Source: Streptomyces pseudovenezuelae (lineage in GTDB: Bacteria > Actinomycetota > Actinomycetes > Streptomycetales > Streptomycetaceae). From it: a DNA stretch of 64,000 nucleotides. A model generated the notes under the pieces. That model was given only the letters and a program-made list of their open reading frames with translations, did not search any database and was not told the DNA's origin. The translations under genes were made by a program, and so were the position numbers. Positions within the stretch are counted from its first letter, which is position 1. Each line of letters begins with the position of its first letter. Below are positions 16,195-23,411 of the stretch, piece by piece. The stretch covers positions 248,001 to 312,000 of the forward strand of contig NZ_JARXVH010000006.1 of NCBI RefSeq assembly GCF_029892565.1. Direction: 5' to 3'.

Positions 16195-16866
16195 TCAGAG
16201 CGAGGCGCGCAGCCACTGCTCCACGCTCGCGATGTGCACCGTCGCCCAGGACCGCGCCGCCTCCGCGTCCCGGTCGTGCAGGGCGGCCAGGATCGCCCGG
16301 TGCTCGCGCAGGGTGCGGCTGACCGCGTCCTCCTGGGTGAGGCCGCGCCAGATGCGGGCCCGGGTGGTGGGCCCCGACAGTCCGTCGAGCAGGGAGCAGA
16401 GCACGGAGTTGCCGGAGCTCTGCACGATGCCCCGGTGGAAGTCGAGGTCGCAGGCGACCAGCTCCTCCACCGACGGCGCCTCGCCCAGCTTGTCCAACTG
16501 GGCGGAGAGCGCGTCCAGTTGCTGCTCGCTGATCCGGGAGGCGGCCATCGCGGTGGCGGCCGGCTCCAGGATCCGGCGCACGGCCAGGAACTCCAGGACG
16601 GTGTCGTCGCGGTGGAAGTCGACGACGAAGCTCAGCGCCTCCAGCAGGAGTTGCGGATCCAGGCTGGTCACGTACGTGCCGTCGCCCTGACGCACGTCCA
16701 GGATCCGGATCAGCGACAGGGCGCGCACGGCCTCCCGAAGTGAGTTGCGGGACAGGCCCAGTTCGGCGGCGAGTTCGCTCTCCTTGGGCAGCCGGTCCCC
16801 GGGGCGCAGCGCGCCGGAGACGATCATGCCCTTGATCTTTTCGATCGCCTCGTCGGTGACTGCCAT
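16195..16866 (-). CDS. FadR-type GntR transcriptional regulator
   Basis: 223 aa from ATG 16866. Winged helix-turn-helix at 1-70 (ESELAAELGLSRNSLREAVRALS, then the wing VRQGDGTYVTSL). The FCD ligand domain (about 80-215) has metal-type ligands: Asp and His in ACDLDFHRGIVQSSGN, and His in LREHRAI and in WATVHIAS. FCD regulators sense small carboxylates or sugar acids. It lies 121 bp downstream of, and co-directional with, the nucleoside phosphorylase gene, so it may regulate that unit. The 172-bp spacer before parJ shows no gene. Confidence 0.87.
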   Translation of the reverse strand: MAVTDEAIEKIKGMIVSGALRPGDRLPKESELAAELGLSRNSLREAVRALSLIRILDVRQGDGTYVTSLDPQLLLEALSFVVDFHRDDTVLEFLAVRRILEPAATAMAASRISEQQLDALSAQLDKLGEAPSVEELVACDLDFHRGIVQSSGNSVLCSLLDGLSGPTTRARIWRGLTQEDAVSRTLREHRAILAALHDRDAEAARSWATVHIASVEQWLRASL

Positions 16867-16987
16867 GCCCGGCCTCCAAGTCGTTCCCGCATGCCCGTGA
16901 AGACATCCGATGTCTCACGCCATTATGGCGGTTCAGTGGGCTGAACGGGGCGCCGAATGCGCAGGTCGCCCACGATCGGGTCGACGT

Positions 16988-17740
16988 TCAGGCCTCGTTC
17001 GACTCCGCCAGCAGCCGCAGCGCCTCCAGGGACACCACCGCACCGCGCTCGACGCCCGCCGCGACGACGCCCCGGTGCGGGTCGTACCCACCGGTGGCGT
17101 CCTCGTCGACCAACTCGTCGGCGTTGGCTCCGTCGATGACGACGACCCCGCCGGCCACAAGACCACGCAGCGACGCCGTCACCAGCAGCGCGGACAGCTC
17201 CATCTCGATCGCCGCCAGCCCGGCGCCCTGGTAGGAGAACAGCGGAAGCAGCCCCGGCTGGAAGGCCGCCCGCGTCCACACGATCCCCCGGTGGTGCGGG
17301 GCGCCCGCCTCGCGCGCGGCCCGCTGGAGGGCCAACACGGCCTCGGGGGAGGCGTACGCCGGATACTCGGGCGGCAGCAGCTGCTGCGTAACCCCGTCGT
17401 CCCGCACGGCCGCCTCGGCGATCACCAGGTCGCCGTCGCCGATCCCGGGCTTCATCGCACCCGCCGTACCGAACCGCAGAAAGGTCCGCACCCCCGCGTC
17501 GGCCAGCTCCTGGAACAGCAGGATCGCCCCCGGCGCCCCCACCCCGTGCGAGGCCACGGTCACCGGCAGCCCCTTCCAACTCCCGCTGAACACGCGGTAC
17601 TCGCGGTGGTACGACACCTCCTCGGCCCCGTCCAGCAGCCCGGCGACGACCGCGGCCCGCGCCGGGTCGCCGACCACGAGCGCGTACGGCGGCAGGCCGG
17701 TGCGCGGGATGCGGGCGATGGGCGACAGGTCCTGCGGCAT
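16988..17740 (-). CDS. Nucleoside phosphorylase (uridine phosphorylase-like, NP-I family)
   Basis: 250 aa from ATG 17740 (MPQDLSPIARIPRTGLPPYALVVGDPARA); longer in-frame starts add a basic, unconserved stretch. The NP-I fold is marked by GDPARAAVV (phosphate-binding GDPxR), SHGVGAPGA, FLRFGTAGAMKPGIGDGDLVIAEAAVRDDG and IEMELSALLVTA (ribose-binding ME). These enzymes split nucleosides with phosphate to base plus (deoxy)ribose-1-phosphate. The base is uncertain; FGTAG and the GDP motif fit uridine/purine phosphorylases. It is followed by the GntR regulator. Confidence 0.83.
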   Translation of the reverse strand: MPQDLSPIARIPRTGLPPYALVVGDPARAAVVAGLLDGAEEVSYHREYRVFSGSWKGLPVTVASHGVGAPGAILLFQELADAGVRTFLRFGTAGAMKPGIGDGDLVIAEAAVRDDGVTQQLLPPEYPAYASPEAVLALQRAAREAGAPHHRGIVWTRAAFQPGLLPLFSYQGAGLAAIEMELSALLVTASLRGLVAGGVVVIDGANADELVDEDATGGYDPHRGVVAAGVERGAVVSLEALRLLAESNEA

Positions 17741-17860
17741 GCGGCGACTCCGGGAGAAGGGGGTGCGGCGACGGCGGCGGACCGTCGAGACGAAGACCGT
17801 ACTTGGACAAGGCACCGGCACGCGCGCGCAGGCACCCCGCACCGACGGCCCGGTACGCGA

Positions 17861-17894
17861 AAGGGGCGGCTCCATCGGCGTGGAGCCGCCCCTT
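17861..17894 (-). terminator. Terminator of the glpFKD operon
   Basis: A perfect 14-bp stem (17861-17874 with 17881-17894) has a 6-nt loop. On the minus strand it begins 26 nt after the glpD stop and is followed by CTTT. Confidence 0.8.
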
Positions 17895-17920
17895 CGTCGT
17901 ATGACCCGCTTCTCGCTACT

Positions 17921-19537
17921 TCACTTCTTGTCGAGCAGGTCCTGCACCTTGGCGCGGACCTCGTCCGTGGCCAGGCCGCGGATCGTCAGGGTCGTGCGGC
18001 GGCGCAGCACGTCGTCCTGGGTCTCGGCCCACTCGTTGTCCCGGGCGTAGACGACCTGCGCCCAGATCTCGGGGGCGTCCGGGTGGACGCGCTCGGCCAG
18101 TTCGGGGCTCTCGTTCGCCAGCCGGGCGATGTCGAAGGCCAGCGAGCCGTAGTGCGTGGCGAGATGCCTGGCCGTGTCGGCGGCCATGCGCGGGCCGGGT
18201 GCCGGGTTGTCGACCAGCAGGCGGTGGGCGACCGCGCGCGGGTTGGCGACGCCGGGCAGCGGCAGCTTCTTGGGCAGCGAGGCGATCGGCTCGAAGTCGT
18301 CGCCCAGCGGGTGGCCCGGCAGCGCCTCCAGCTTCTTCATGACCGTACGGCCGATGTGCCGGAAGGTCGTCCACTTGCCGCCCGCGACGGACAGCATCCC
18401 GCCCCGGCCCTCCGTGACGACGGTCTCCCGCTTGGCCTTCGCCGTGCTGCCCGGGCCGCCCGGGAGCACGCGCAGACCCGCGAACGAGTACGTGATCAGG
18501 TCGCGGGAGAGCTGCTGGTCCCGGACCGAGAACGCGGCCTCGTCCAGGATCTGGGATATGTCCTTCTCGTTGACCGAGACGTCCGCGGGGTCGCCCTCGA
18601 ACTCCTCGTCGGTGGTGCCGAGCAGGAGCATGTCCTCCCAGGGCAGCGCGAAGGTGATGCGGTACTTGTCGATCGGGGTCGCCAGCGCGGCCTTCCAGGG
18701 CGCCGTCCGCTTCAGGACCAGGTGCGCGCCCTTGGAGAGACGGATGGAGGGGGCCGCGTTCGGGTCCTCCAGCCTGCGCAGGTGGTCGACCCACGGGCCG
18801 GTGGCGTTGAGCACCAGGCGGGCGTTCACGCCGAACTCGTCGCCGGAGGTGCGGTCGCGCAGCTCGGCGCCGGTGACCCGGCCCCGGGTGAAGCGCAGGC
18901 CGGTGACCTCGGCGTGGTTGAGGACGACGGCGCCCGCCTCGACGGCCGCGCGGACCGTCATCAGCGCCATGCGCGCGTCGTTCATCTGGTCGTCGCCGTA
19001 CACGGCCACGGCCTTGAGGTTGTCGGTACGCAGCTCGGGCACGTCCTGCGCCGCCTTGGCGGGGGACAGGAGGTGGCCCACGCCGTCACCGAACGCGGAG
19101 AGCGCGGAGTAGGCGAAGACGCCCGCCCCGAGCTTCGCGGCGCCGTGCGGCCCGCCCTTGTACACGGGGAGGTAGAAGGTGAGCGGGTTCGCCAGGTGGG
19201 GGGCCACCTGGCGGGAGACCGCACGGCGCTCGAAGTGGTTCTCCGCCACCAGCTTCACCGCGCCGGTCTGCAGATAGCGCAGACCGCCGTGGAGCAGCTT
19301 GGAGGAGGCGGACGAGGTGGCGCCGGCGAAGTCGCCGGCGTCGACCAGTGCCACCCGCAGGCCGGACTGCGCGGCGTGCCAGGCGGTGGAGATGCCCAGG
19401 ATGCCGCCGCCGATGACGAGAAGGTCGTACGACGCCTTGGCGAGCTGCTCCCGGGTCTCGGCGCGGCTCGGGTTCGAGCCGGAGGCCGGGCGCGTGCCCA
19501 GGGCAGGCACGGACTGCAGGGTGGACTGACTGGTCAT
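17921..19537 (-). CDS. glpD: Aerobic glycerol-3-phosphate dehydrogenase (GylB)
   Basis: 538 aa. Oxidises sn-glycerol 3-phosphate to dihydroxyacetone phosphate with FAD, passing electrons to the quinone pool at the membrane. FAD dinucleotide-binding site at about 38-66 (YDLLVIGGGILGISTAWHAA, ending VALVDAGD). Conserved ATSSASSKLLHGGLRYL, ATGPWVDHLR, LSKGAHLV, LLLGTTDEEFEGDP, and SVAGGKWTTFRHIG, which contacts FAD. The C-terminal cap (about 420-538) is typical of bacterial GlpD. Start ATG 19537, 54 bp after glpK. It is the last gene of the operon, known as gylB in S. coelicolor. Confidence 0.96.
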   Translation of the reverse strand: MTSQSTLQSVPALGTRPASGSNPSRAETREQLAKASYDLLVIGGGILGISTAWHAAQSGLRVALVDAGDFAGATSSASSKLLHGGLRYLQTGAVKLVAENHFERRAVSRQVAPHLANPLTFYLPVYKGGPHGAAKLGAGVFAYSALSAFGDGVGHLLSPAKAAQDVPELRTDNLKAVAVYGDDQMNDARMALMTVRAAVEAGAVVLNHAEVTGLRFTRGRVTGAELRDRTSGDEFGVNARLVLNATGPWVDHLRRLEDPNAAPSIRLSKGAHLVLKRTAPWKAALATPIDKYRITFALPWEDMLLLGTTDEEFEGDPADVSVNEKDISQILDEAAFSVRDQQLSRDLITYSFAGLRVLPGGPGSTAKAKRETVVTEGRGGMLSVAGGKWTTFRHIGRTVMKKLEALPGHPLGDDFEPIASLPKKLPLPGVANPRAVAHRLLVDNPAPGPRMAADTARHLATHYGSLAFDIARLANESPELAERVHPDAPEIWAQVVYARDNEWAETQDDVLRRRTTLTIRGLATDEVRAKVQDLLDKK

Positions 19538-19591
19538 TTCGGGTTCTTACTCCTCGTCAGAGCTCTGATCGGAGCTCGTTTCAGAGCCGGT

Positions 19592-21130
19592 TCAGCTCTC
19601 GTCGTCGAGCCAGCCCATGGTCCGCTCGACGGCCTTGAGCCAGCTCTTGTACTCACGGTCGCGGGCGGCCGCGTCCATGTTGGGGGTCCACTCGGCGGCC
19701 CGGCGCCAGTTGGCGCGCAGGTCGTCGGTGCTGGTCCAGAAGCCGACGGCGAGACCGGCGGCGTAGGCGGCACCGAGGCAGGTGGTCTCGGCGACCATCG
19801 GGCGCACCACGGGGGCGTCCACGAAGTTCGAGAGGGTCTGCATCAGCAGGTTGTTGGAGGTCATGCCGCCGTCGACCTTGATCGCCGCGAGCTCGACGCC
19901 GGAGTCCTTGGTCATGGCGTCGGTGATCTCACGGGTCTGCCAGGCGGTGGCCTCCAGGACGGCGCGCGCGAGGTGCGCCTTGGTGACGTACCGGGTCAGA
20001 CCGGCGATCACACCGCGGGCGTCGGAGCGCCAGTACGGGGCGAACAGGCCGGAGAAGGCCGGCACGAAGTACGCGCCGCCGTTGTCCTCGACCGAGAGCG
20101 CGAGGGTCTCGATCTCGGCGGCGGTGGAGATCAGGCCCATCTGGTCGCGCATCCACTGCACCAGCGAACCGGTGACGGCGATGGAGCCCTCCAGGGCGTA
20201 GACCGCCTTCTGGTCGCCGATGCGGTAACCGACCGTGGTGAGCAGGCCGTTGTACGAGTTGACCGGCTTCTCACCGGTGTTCATCAGCAGGAAGGTGCCG
20301 GTGCCGTACGTCGACTTGGCCTCGCCCTCGGCGAAACAGGTCTGGCCGAACAGGGCCGCCTGCTGGTCGCCGAGCGCGGAGGCGACCGGGATGCCGCCGA
20401 GCAGGTCGCCCAGCTTGCCGCCGGTGACCTCGCCGTAGACCTCGGCGGAGGAGCGGATCTCCGGAAGCATGTTCATCGGGACGCCGATGGACTCGGCGAT
20501 CTTCTCGTCCCACTCCATGGAGTGCAGGTTCATCAGCATGGTGCGGGAGGCGTTGGTGACGTCGGTGACGTGCCGGCCGCCGTTCACCCCGCCCGTCAGG
20601 TTCCAGATGACCCAGCTGTCCATGGTGCCGAAGAGGATGTCGCCCGCCTCGGCGCGCTCGCGCAGGCCCTCGACGTTGTCGAGCAGCCAGCGGGCCTTGG
20701 GGCCGGCGAAGTACGACGCGAGCGGGAGGCCCGTCTCGCGGCGGAAGCGGTCCTGGCCGACGTTGCGGCCCAGCTCCTTGCAGAGCGCGTCGGTGCGGGT
20801 GTCCTGCCAGACGATGGCGTTGTGGACGGGCTCACCGGTGTTCCTGTCCCACAGCAGCGTGGTCTCACGCTGGTTGGTGATGCCGATGGCCTTGATGTCG
20901 TCGCGGGTGATGCCGGCCTTCTGGATGGCTCCGGCGACGACCTCCTCGACGTTGGTCCAGATCTCGGTGGCGTTGTGCTCGACCCAGCCCGGCTTCGGGA
21001 AGATCTGCTCGTGCTCCTTCTGGTCGACGGAGACGATACGGCCGTCCCGGTCGAAGACGATGCAGCGGCTGGAGGTGGTGCCCTGGTCGATGGCGGCGAT
21101 GAACGGTCCGGCGGTGTGCGCGTCGGTCAC
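19592..21130 (-). CDS. glpK: Glycerol kinase (GylA)
   Basis: 512 aa. Phosphorylates glycerol with ATP to sn-glycerol 3-phosphate. FGGY-family features: AAIDQGTTSSRCIVFD (phosphate loop, about 12-27), NQRETTLLWDRNTG, IVWQDTRTD, TYGTGTFLLMNTG, YFVPAFSGLFAPYWRSDARG (signature), and IKVDGGMTSNNLLMQ (adenosine loop). Length and motifs match the family. ATG 21130 is chosen; the spacer to glpF is 78 bp. It acts on glycerol delivered by the facilitator encoded just upstream, and its product feeds glpD just downstream. Confidence 0.96.
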   Translation of the reverse strand: MTDAHTAGPFIAAIDQGTTSSRCIVFDRDGRIVSVDQKEHEQIFPKPGWVEHNATEIWTNVEEVVAGAIQKAGITRDDIKAIGITNQRETTLLWDRNTGEPVHNAIVWQDTRTDALCKELGRNVGQDRFRRETGLPLASYFAGPKARWLLDNVEGLRERAEAGDILFGTMDSWVIWNLTGGVNGGRHVTDVTNASRTMLMNLHSMEWDEKIAESIGVPMNMLPEIRSSAEVYGEVTGGKLGDLLGGIPVASALGDQQAALFGQTCFAEGEAKSTYGTGTFLLMNTGEKPVNSYNGLLTTVGYRIGDQKAVYALEGSIAVTGSLVQWMRDQMGLISTAAEIETLALSVEDNGGAYFVPAFSGLFAPYWRSDARGVIAGLTRYVTKAHLARAVLEATAWQTREITDAMTKDSGVELAAIKVDGGMTSNNLLMQTLSNFVDAPVVRPMVAETTCLGAAYAAGLAVGFWTSTDDLRANWRRAAEWTPNMDAAARDREYKSWLKAVERTMGWLDDES

Positions 21131-21208
21131 TGTGTGCTCCTGGGGGTTCCGTGGGCGGAGGGCTGTCTGTACGGCGCGGTGCTGGTGAGCGTGTGGAACT
21201 CGATGCTC

Positions 21209-22003
21209 TTAAGCAAAGGCGACGTTGTAGATGCCTGCAGCGATCGCGCCGCCGATCAGCGGACCGACCACCGGGATCCAGGCGTAGCTCCAGTCGGAGC
21301 CGCCCTTGTTGGGCAGCGGCAGGAGAGCGTGCACGATGCGCGGACCCAGGTCACGGGCCGGGTTGATCGCGTAGCCGGTCGGGCCACCGAGCGACAGACC
21401 GATGGAGACCACCACGAACGCGGTGATGAGGGCGCCCAGGTTGCCCAGGCCGTCGCCGTTGGCGTTCAGGCCCTGCGTGAGGATGGCGAGGATCAGGACG
21501 ACCGTACCGATGATCTCCGTGGCGAGGTTCTGCACCACGTGGCGGACCTCGGGGCCGGTGGAGAAGATGCCCAGGACCGGTCCCGCGCCCTTCTCCTGGG
21601 CCTCGACGGCCTTGGCGGAGGTGGCCTGCGCACCCGGACCGCCGACGATCTCCCTGTCGGTGAGGTGCGCCTGGAACTGGCCGTAGTAGGCCACCCAGAC
21701 CAGGGTCGCGCCGATCAGGGCGCCGAGCATCTGTCCGCCCCAGTAGATCGGCACGTTGTCCCAGCCGCCGTCCTTGATGGCGAGTGCGAGCGTCACGGCC
21801 GGGTTGAGGTGGGCACCGGAGAGCGGTGCCGAGATGTATACGGCCGTCATGACGGCGAAACCCCACCCGAAGGCGATGGCGAGCCAGCCGGCGTTACGTG
21901 CCTTGGAGGCCTTCAGCGTGACGGCGGCGCAGACGCCACCGCCCAGCAGGATGAGTACGGCGGTACCTATGGTCTCGCCGATGAAGATGTCGGAGCTGGA
22001 CAC
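21209..22003 (-). CDS. glpF: Glycerol uptake facilitator, aquaglyceroporin (GylC)
   Basis: 264 aa, six hydrophobic segments plus two NPA half-helices: SGAHLNPAVTLA (about 62-73) and GYAINPARDLGPR (about 208-220). The Asp after NPAR is typical of glycerol-permeable members. The N-terminal TM1 is IGTAVLILLGGGVCAAV. It forms a channel for passive entry of glycerol. It is the first gene of the operon (gylC in S. coelicolor); the 338-bp upstream spacer holds a candidate operator at 22132-22148 and a -10-like TAGAGT on the minus strand at 22107-22112. Confidence 0.95.
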   Translation of the reverse strand: MSSSDIFIGETIGTAVLILLGGGVCAAVTLKASKARNAGWLAIAFGWGFAVMTAVYISAPLSGAHLNPAVTLALAIKDGGWDNVPIYWGGQMLGALIGATLVWVAYYGQFQAHLTDREIVGGPGAQATSAKAVEAQEKGAGPVLGIFSTGPEVRHVVQNLATEIIGTVVLILAILTQGLNANGDGLGNLGALITAFVVVSIGLSLGGPTGYAINPARDLGPRIVHALLPLPNKGGSDWSYAWIPVVGPLIGGAIAAGIYNVAFA

Positions 22004-22131
22004 CCGCGACTCCTTTGTCCTTCGTCCAGGGGACCGAACCCCGGGTCCCTCCGGGAGTTCGAGCTGCCCTCGGGATGAGAGCGTTACCGGCCCTTGGCGT
22101 TGTCACACTCTAACGCGTATTGCCGGTAGGT

Positions 22132-22148
22132 GTTCGACAATGTCGACC
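22132..22148 (-). promoter_or_regulatory. Candidate GylR operator upstream of glpF
   Basis: GTTCGACAATGTCGACC is a near-palindrome centred on one base; it differs by 3 of 17 bases from a perfect palindrome upstream of gylR at 23160-23176. Two of the differences are symmetric and keep the dyad. It ends about 19 bp upstream of a TAGAGT -10-like hexamer, so a bound repressor would cover the -35 region. Assignment to GylR is inferred from pairing and location. Confidence 0.6.
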
Positions 22149-22299
22149 GATGGACGGGAGTCTCGCCCCGGCGTTACGCGTGCGTCAAGGGTTGTGTTGT
22201 CCAAACCACGATCGTTACTGATTGCTGTGAGTCGTCGATCTTGGCCTGGGGCGTCCGTCAAGTGTCGCCCCATATGTCCACTTCAGGGTATGGCTAGGA

Positions 22300-22324
22300 C
22301 CGGAACACCGAAATGGCGTTCCGG
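22300..22324 (-). terminator. Weak hairpin after gylR
   Basis: CCGGAAC (22300-22306) pairs with GTTCCGG (22318-22324), with two further GC pairs inside. It lies 17 nt downstream of the gylR stop codon on the minus strand. The stem is short, so read-through into glpF is possible. Confidence 0.45.
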
Positions 22325-22341
22325 CAGCTCACACCGACTTC

Positions 22342-23106
22342 TCAGAACCGGCCGCCGCCGAGGTCCCGTGACACCGAGCGGGCACAGTCCCGCACCGCGG
22401 CGATCAGCTCGGGCCGCAACTCGCCGTCCCTGCACACCCGCTCCACCGCGCCGGCGATACCGACGGCGCCCACCGGCATGCGCCGCCGGTCGTGGATGGG
22501 GGCGGCGACCGAGGCCACGCCCTCCCAGGTCTCCTCGACGTCGGCCGCGTACCCGCGCGCGCGGGTGAGGTCGAGGACGTGCTCGAAGTCCGCCGCCTCC
22601 GACACCGTGCGGTCCGTGAAGGGTTTGCGGTCGGCCTCCAGGGCCTCGCTGTGCGCCACCGGGTCGTACGCCGACAGCACCTTGCCCAGGGCCGTGGAGT
22701 GCAGCGGCTGCATGGCGCCGATCTCCAGCACCTGCCGGCTGTCGTCGGGCCGGAAGACGTGGTGCACGATCAGCACGCCGTGCTGGTGCAGGACGCCGAG
22801 GTAGACGCTCTCGCCGCTGGAGCGGGCCAGGTCGTCCGTCCACACCAGCGCCCGCGCCCGCAGTTCGTGCACGTCGAGATAGGTCGTCCCCAGGCGCAGC
22901 AGTTCGGCGCCGAGCTGGTACCGCCCCGAGGCGTCGTCCTGCTCGACGAAGCCCTCCTGCTGGAGGGTGCGCAGAATCCCGTGCGCGGTCCCCTTGGCGA
23001 GGCCCAGCGACGAGGCGATGTCCGAGAGGCCGAGCCGTCGCTCGCCGCCCGCGAGCAGGCGCAGCATGGCGGCCGCCCGTTCGAGCGACTGGATGTTCCG
23101 TGCCAT
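22342..23106 (-). CDS. gylR: IclR-family glycerol operon regulator GylR
   Basis: 254 aa. N-terminal winged helix (about 1-70: LSDIASSLGLAKGTAHGILRTLQQEGFV) and C-terminal IclR effector domain (about 80-250: SVYLGVLHQHGVLIVHHV, MQPLHSTALGKVL, RGYAADVEETWEGVASVAAPI, VGIAG). In S. coelicolor GylR represses gylCABX and, more weakly, itself, relieved by glycerol or glycerol 3-phosphate. Here it lies immediately upstream of glpF in the same orientation, the classic gyl arrangement. A perfect 17-bp palindrome 54 bp upstream of its start suggests autoregulation. Confidence 0.93.
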   Translation of the reverse strand: MARNIQSLERAAAMLRLLAGGERRLGLSDIASSLGLAKGTAHGILRTLQQEGFVEQDDASGRYQLGAELLRLGTTYLDVHELRARALVWTDDLARSSGESVYLGVLHQHGVLIVHHVFRPDDSRQVLEIGAMQPLHSTALGKVLSAYDPVAHSEALEADRKPFTDRTVSEAADFEHVLDLTRARGYAADVEETWEGVASVAAPIHDRRRMPVGAVGIAGAVERVCRDGELRPELIAAVRDCARSVSRDLGGGRF

Positions 23107-23159
23107 CGCCGTCCTGCCTCCGTCCCCTCGACCGTCGGGCGTGCTTCCTCACTGCCGCC

Positions 23160-23176
23160 GTTCGGCAATGCCGAAC
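23160..23176 (-). promoter_or_regulatory. Candidate GylR operator upstream of gylR
   Basis: GTTCGGCAATGCCGAAC is a perfect palindrome with 8-bp arms around one central base, 54-70 bp upstream of the gylR start. It matches the glpF upstream site at 14 of 17 positions. The size and half-site TTCGG fit IclR-type operators. Confidence 0.65.
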
Positions 23177-23226
23177 ACTACCGGTCCATGCCGACCTCCC
23201 GCCAACGGTCGGTCGGTTCCGGTCGT

Positions 23227-23259
23227 GTCACTCGTATGTCACTCGCGCGTCACTCGTAT
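23227..23259. repeat. Three 11-bp tandem repeats between gylR and metH
   Basis: GTCACTCGTAT, GTCACTCGCGC and GTCACTCGTAT follow each other without gaps. Units 1 and 3 are identical; unit 2 differs at 3 positions. The 11-bp period puts each copy on the same face of the helix. They lie 121 bp upstream of gylR and 153 bp upstream of metH in the divergent spacer (23107-23411). Confidence 0.6.
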
Positions 23260-23411
23260 CCCGCGAGCGCGCCGCCCGTCATCCTCGTCCGTCCCCTGGA
23301 CTTGCCGACCACCGGCCCGCGGACCCGGTTACCCTGGCGAGGTGCGCCCACCGCGGAGAGTTCCACGGACCGCGCAAAGCCGACAGCCGTCGCACTAGAG
23401 GGAGCCCCTTC

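Noticed and set aside
16910..22078. A very long open frame (about 1,720 codons) on the plus strand, antisense to the glycerol operon
   Set aside because: It is a by-product of GC-rich codon positions on the opposite strand; the minus-strand genes have clear families and motifs, the plus frame does not.
23227..23259. Possible CRISPR array
   Set aside because: Only three 11-bp units with no spacers and no cas genes; the Cas4-like nuclease at 30583 is an isolated RecB-type protein.
23107..23411. Cobalamin riboswitch in front of metH
   Set aside because: I found no B12-box-like conserved core or suitable long-range stems; the leader holds repeats and a palindrome instead. A covariance search would settle it.
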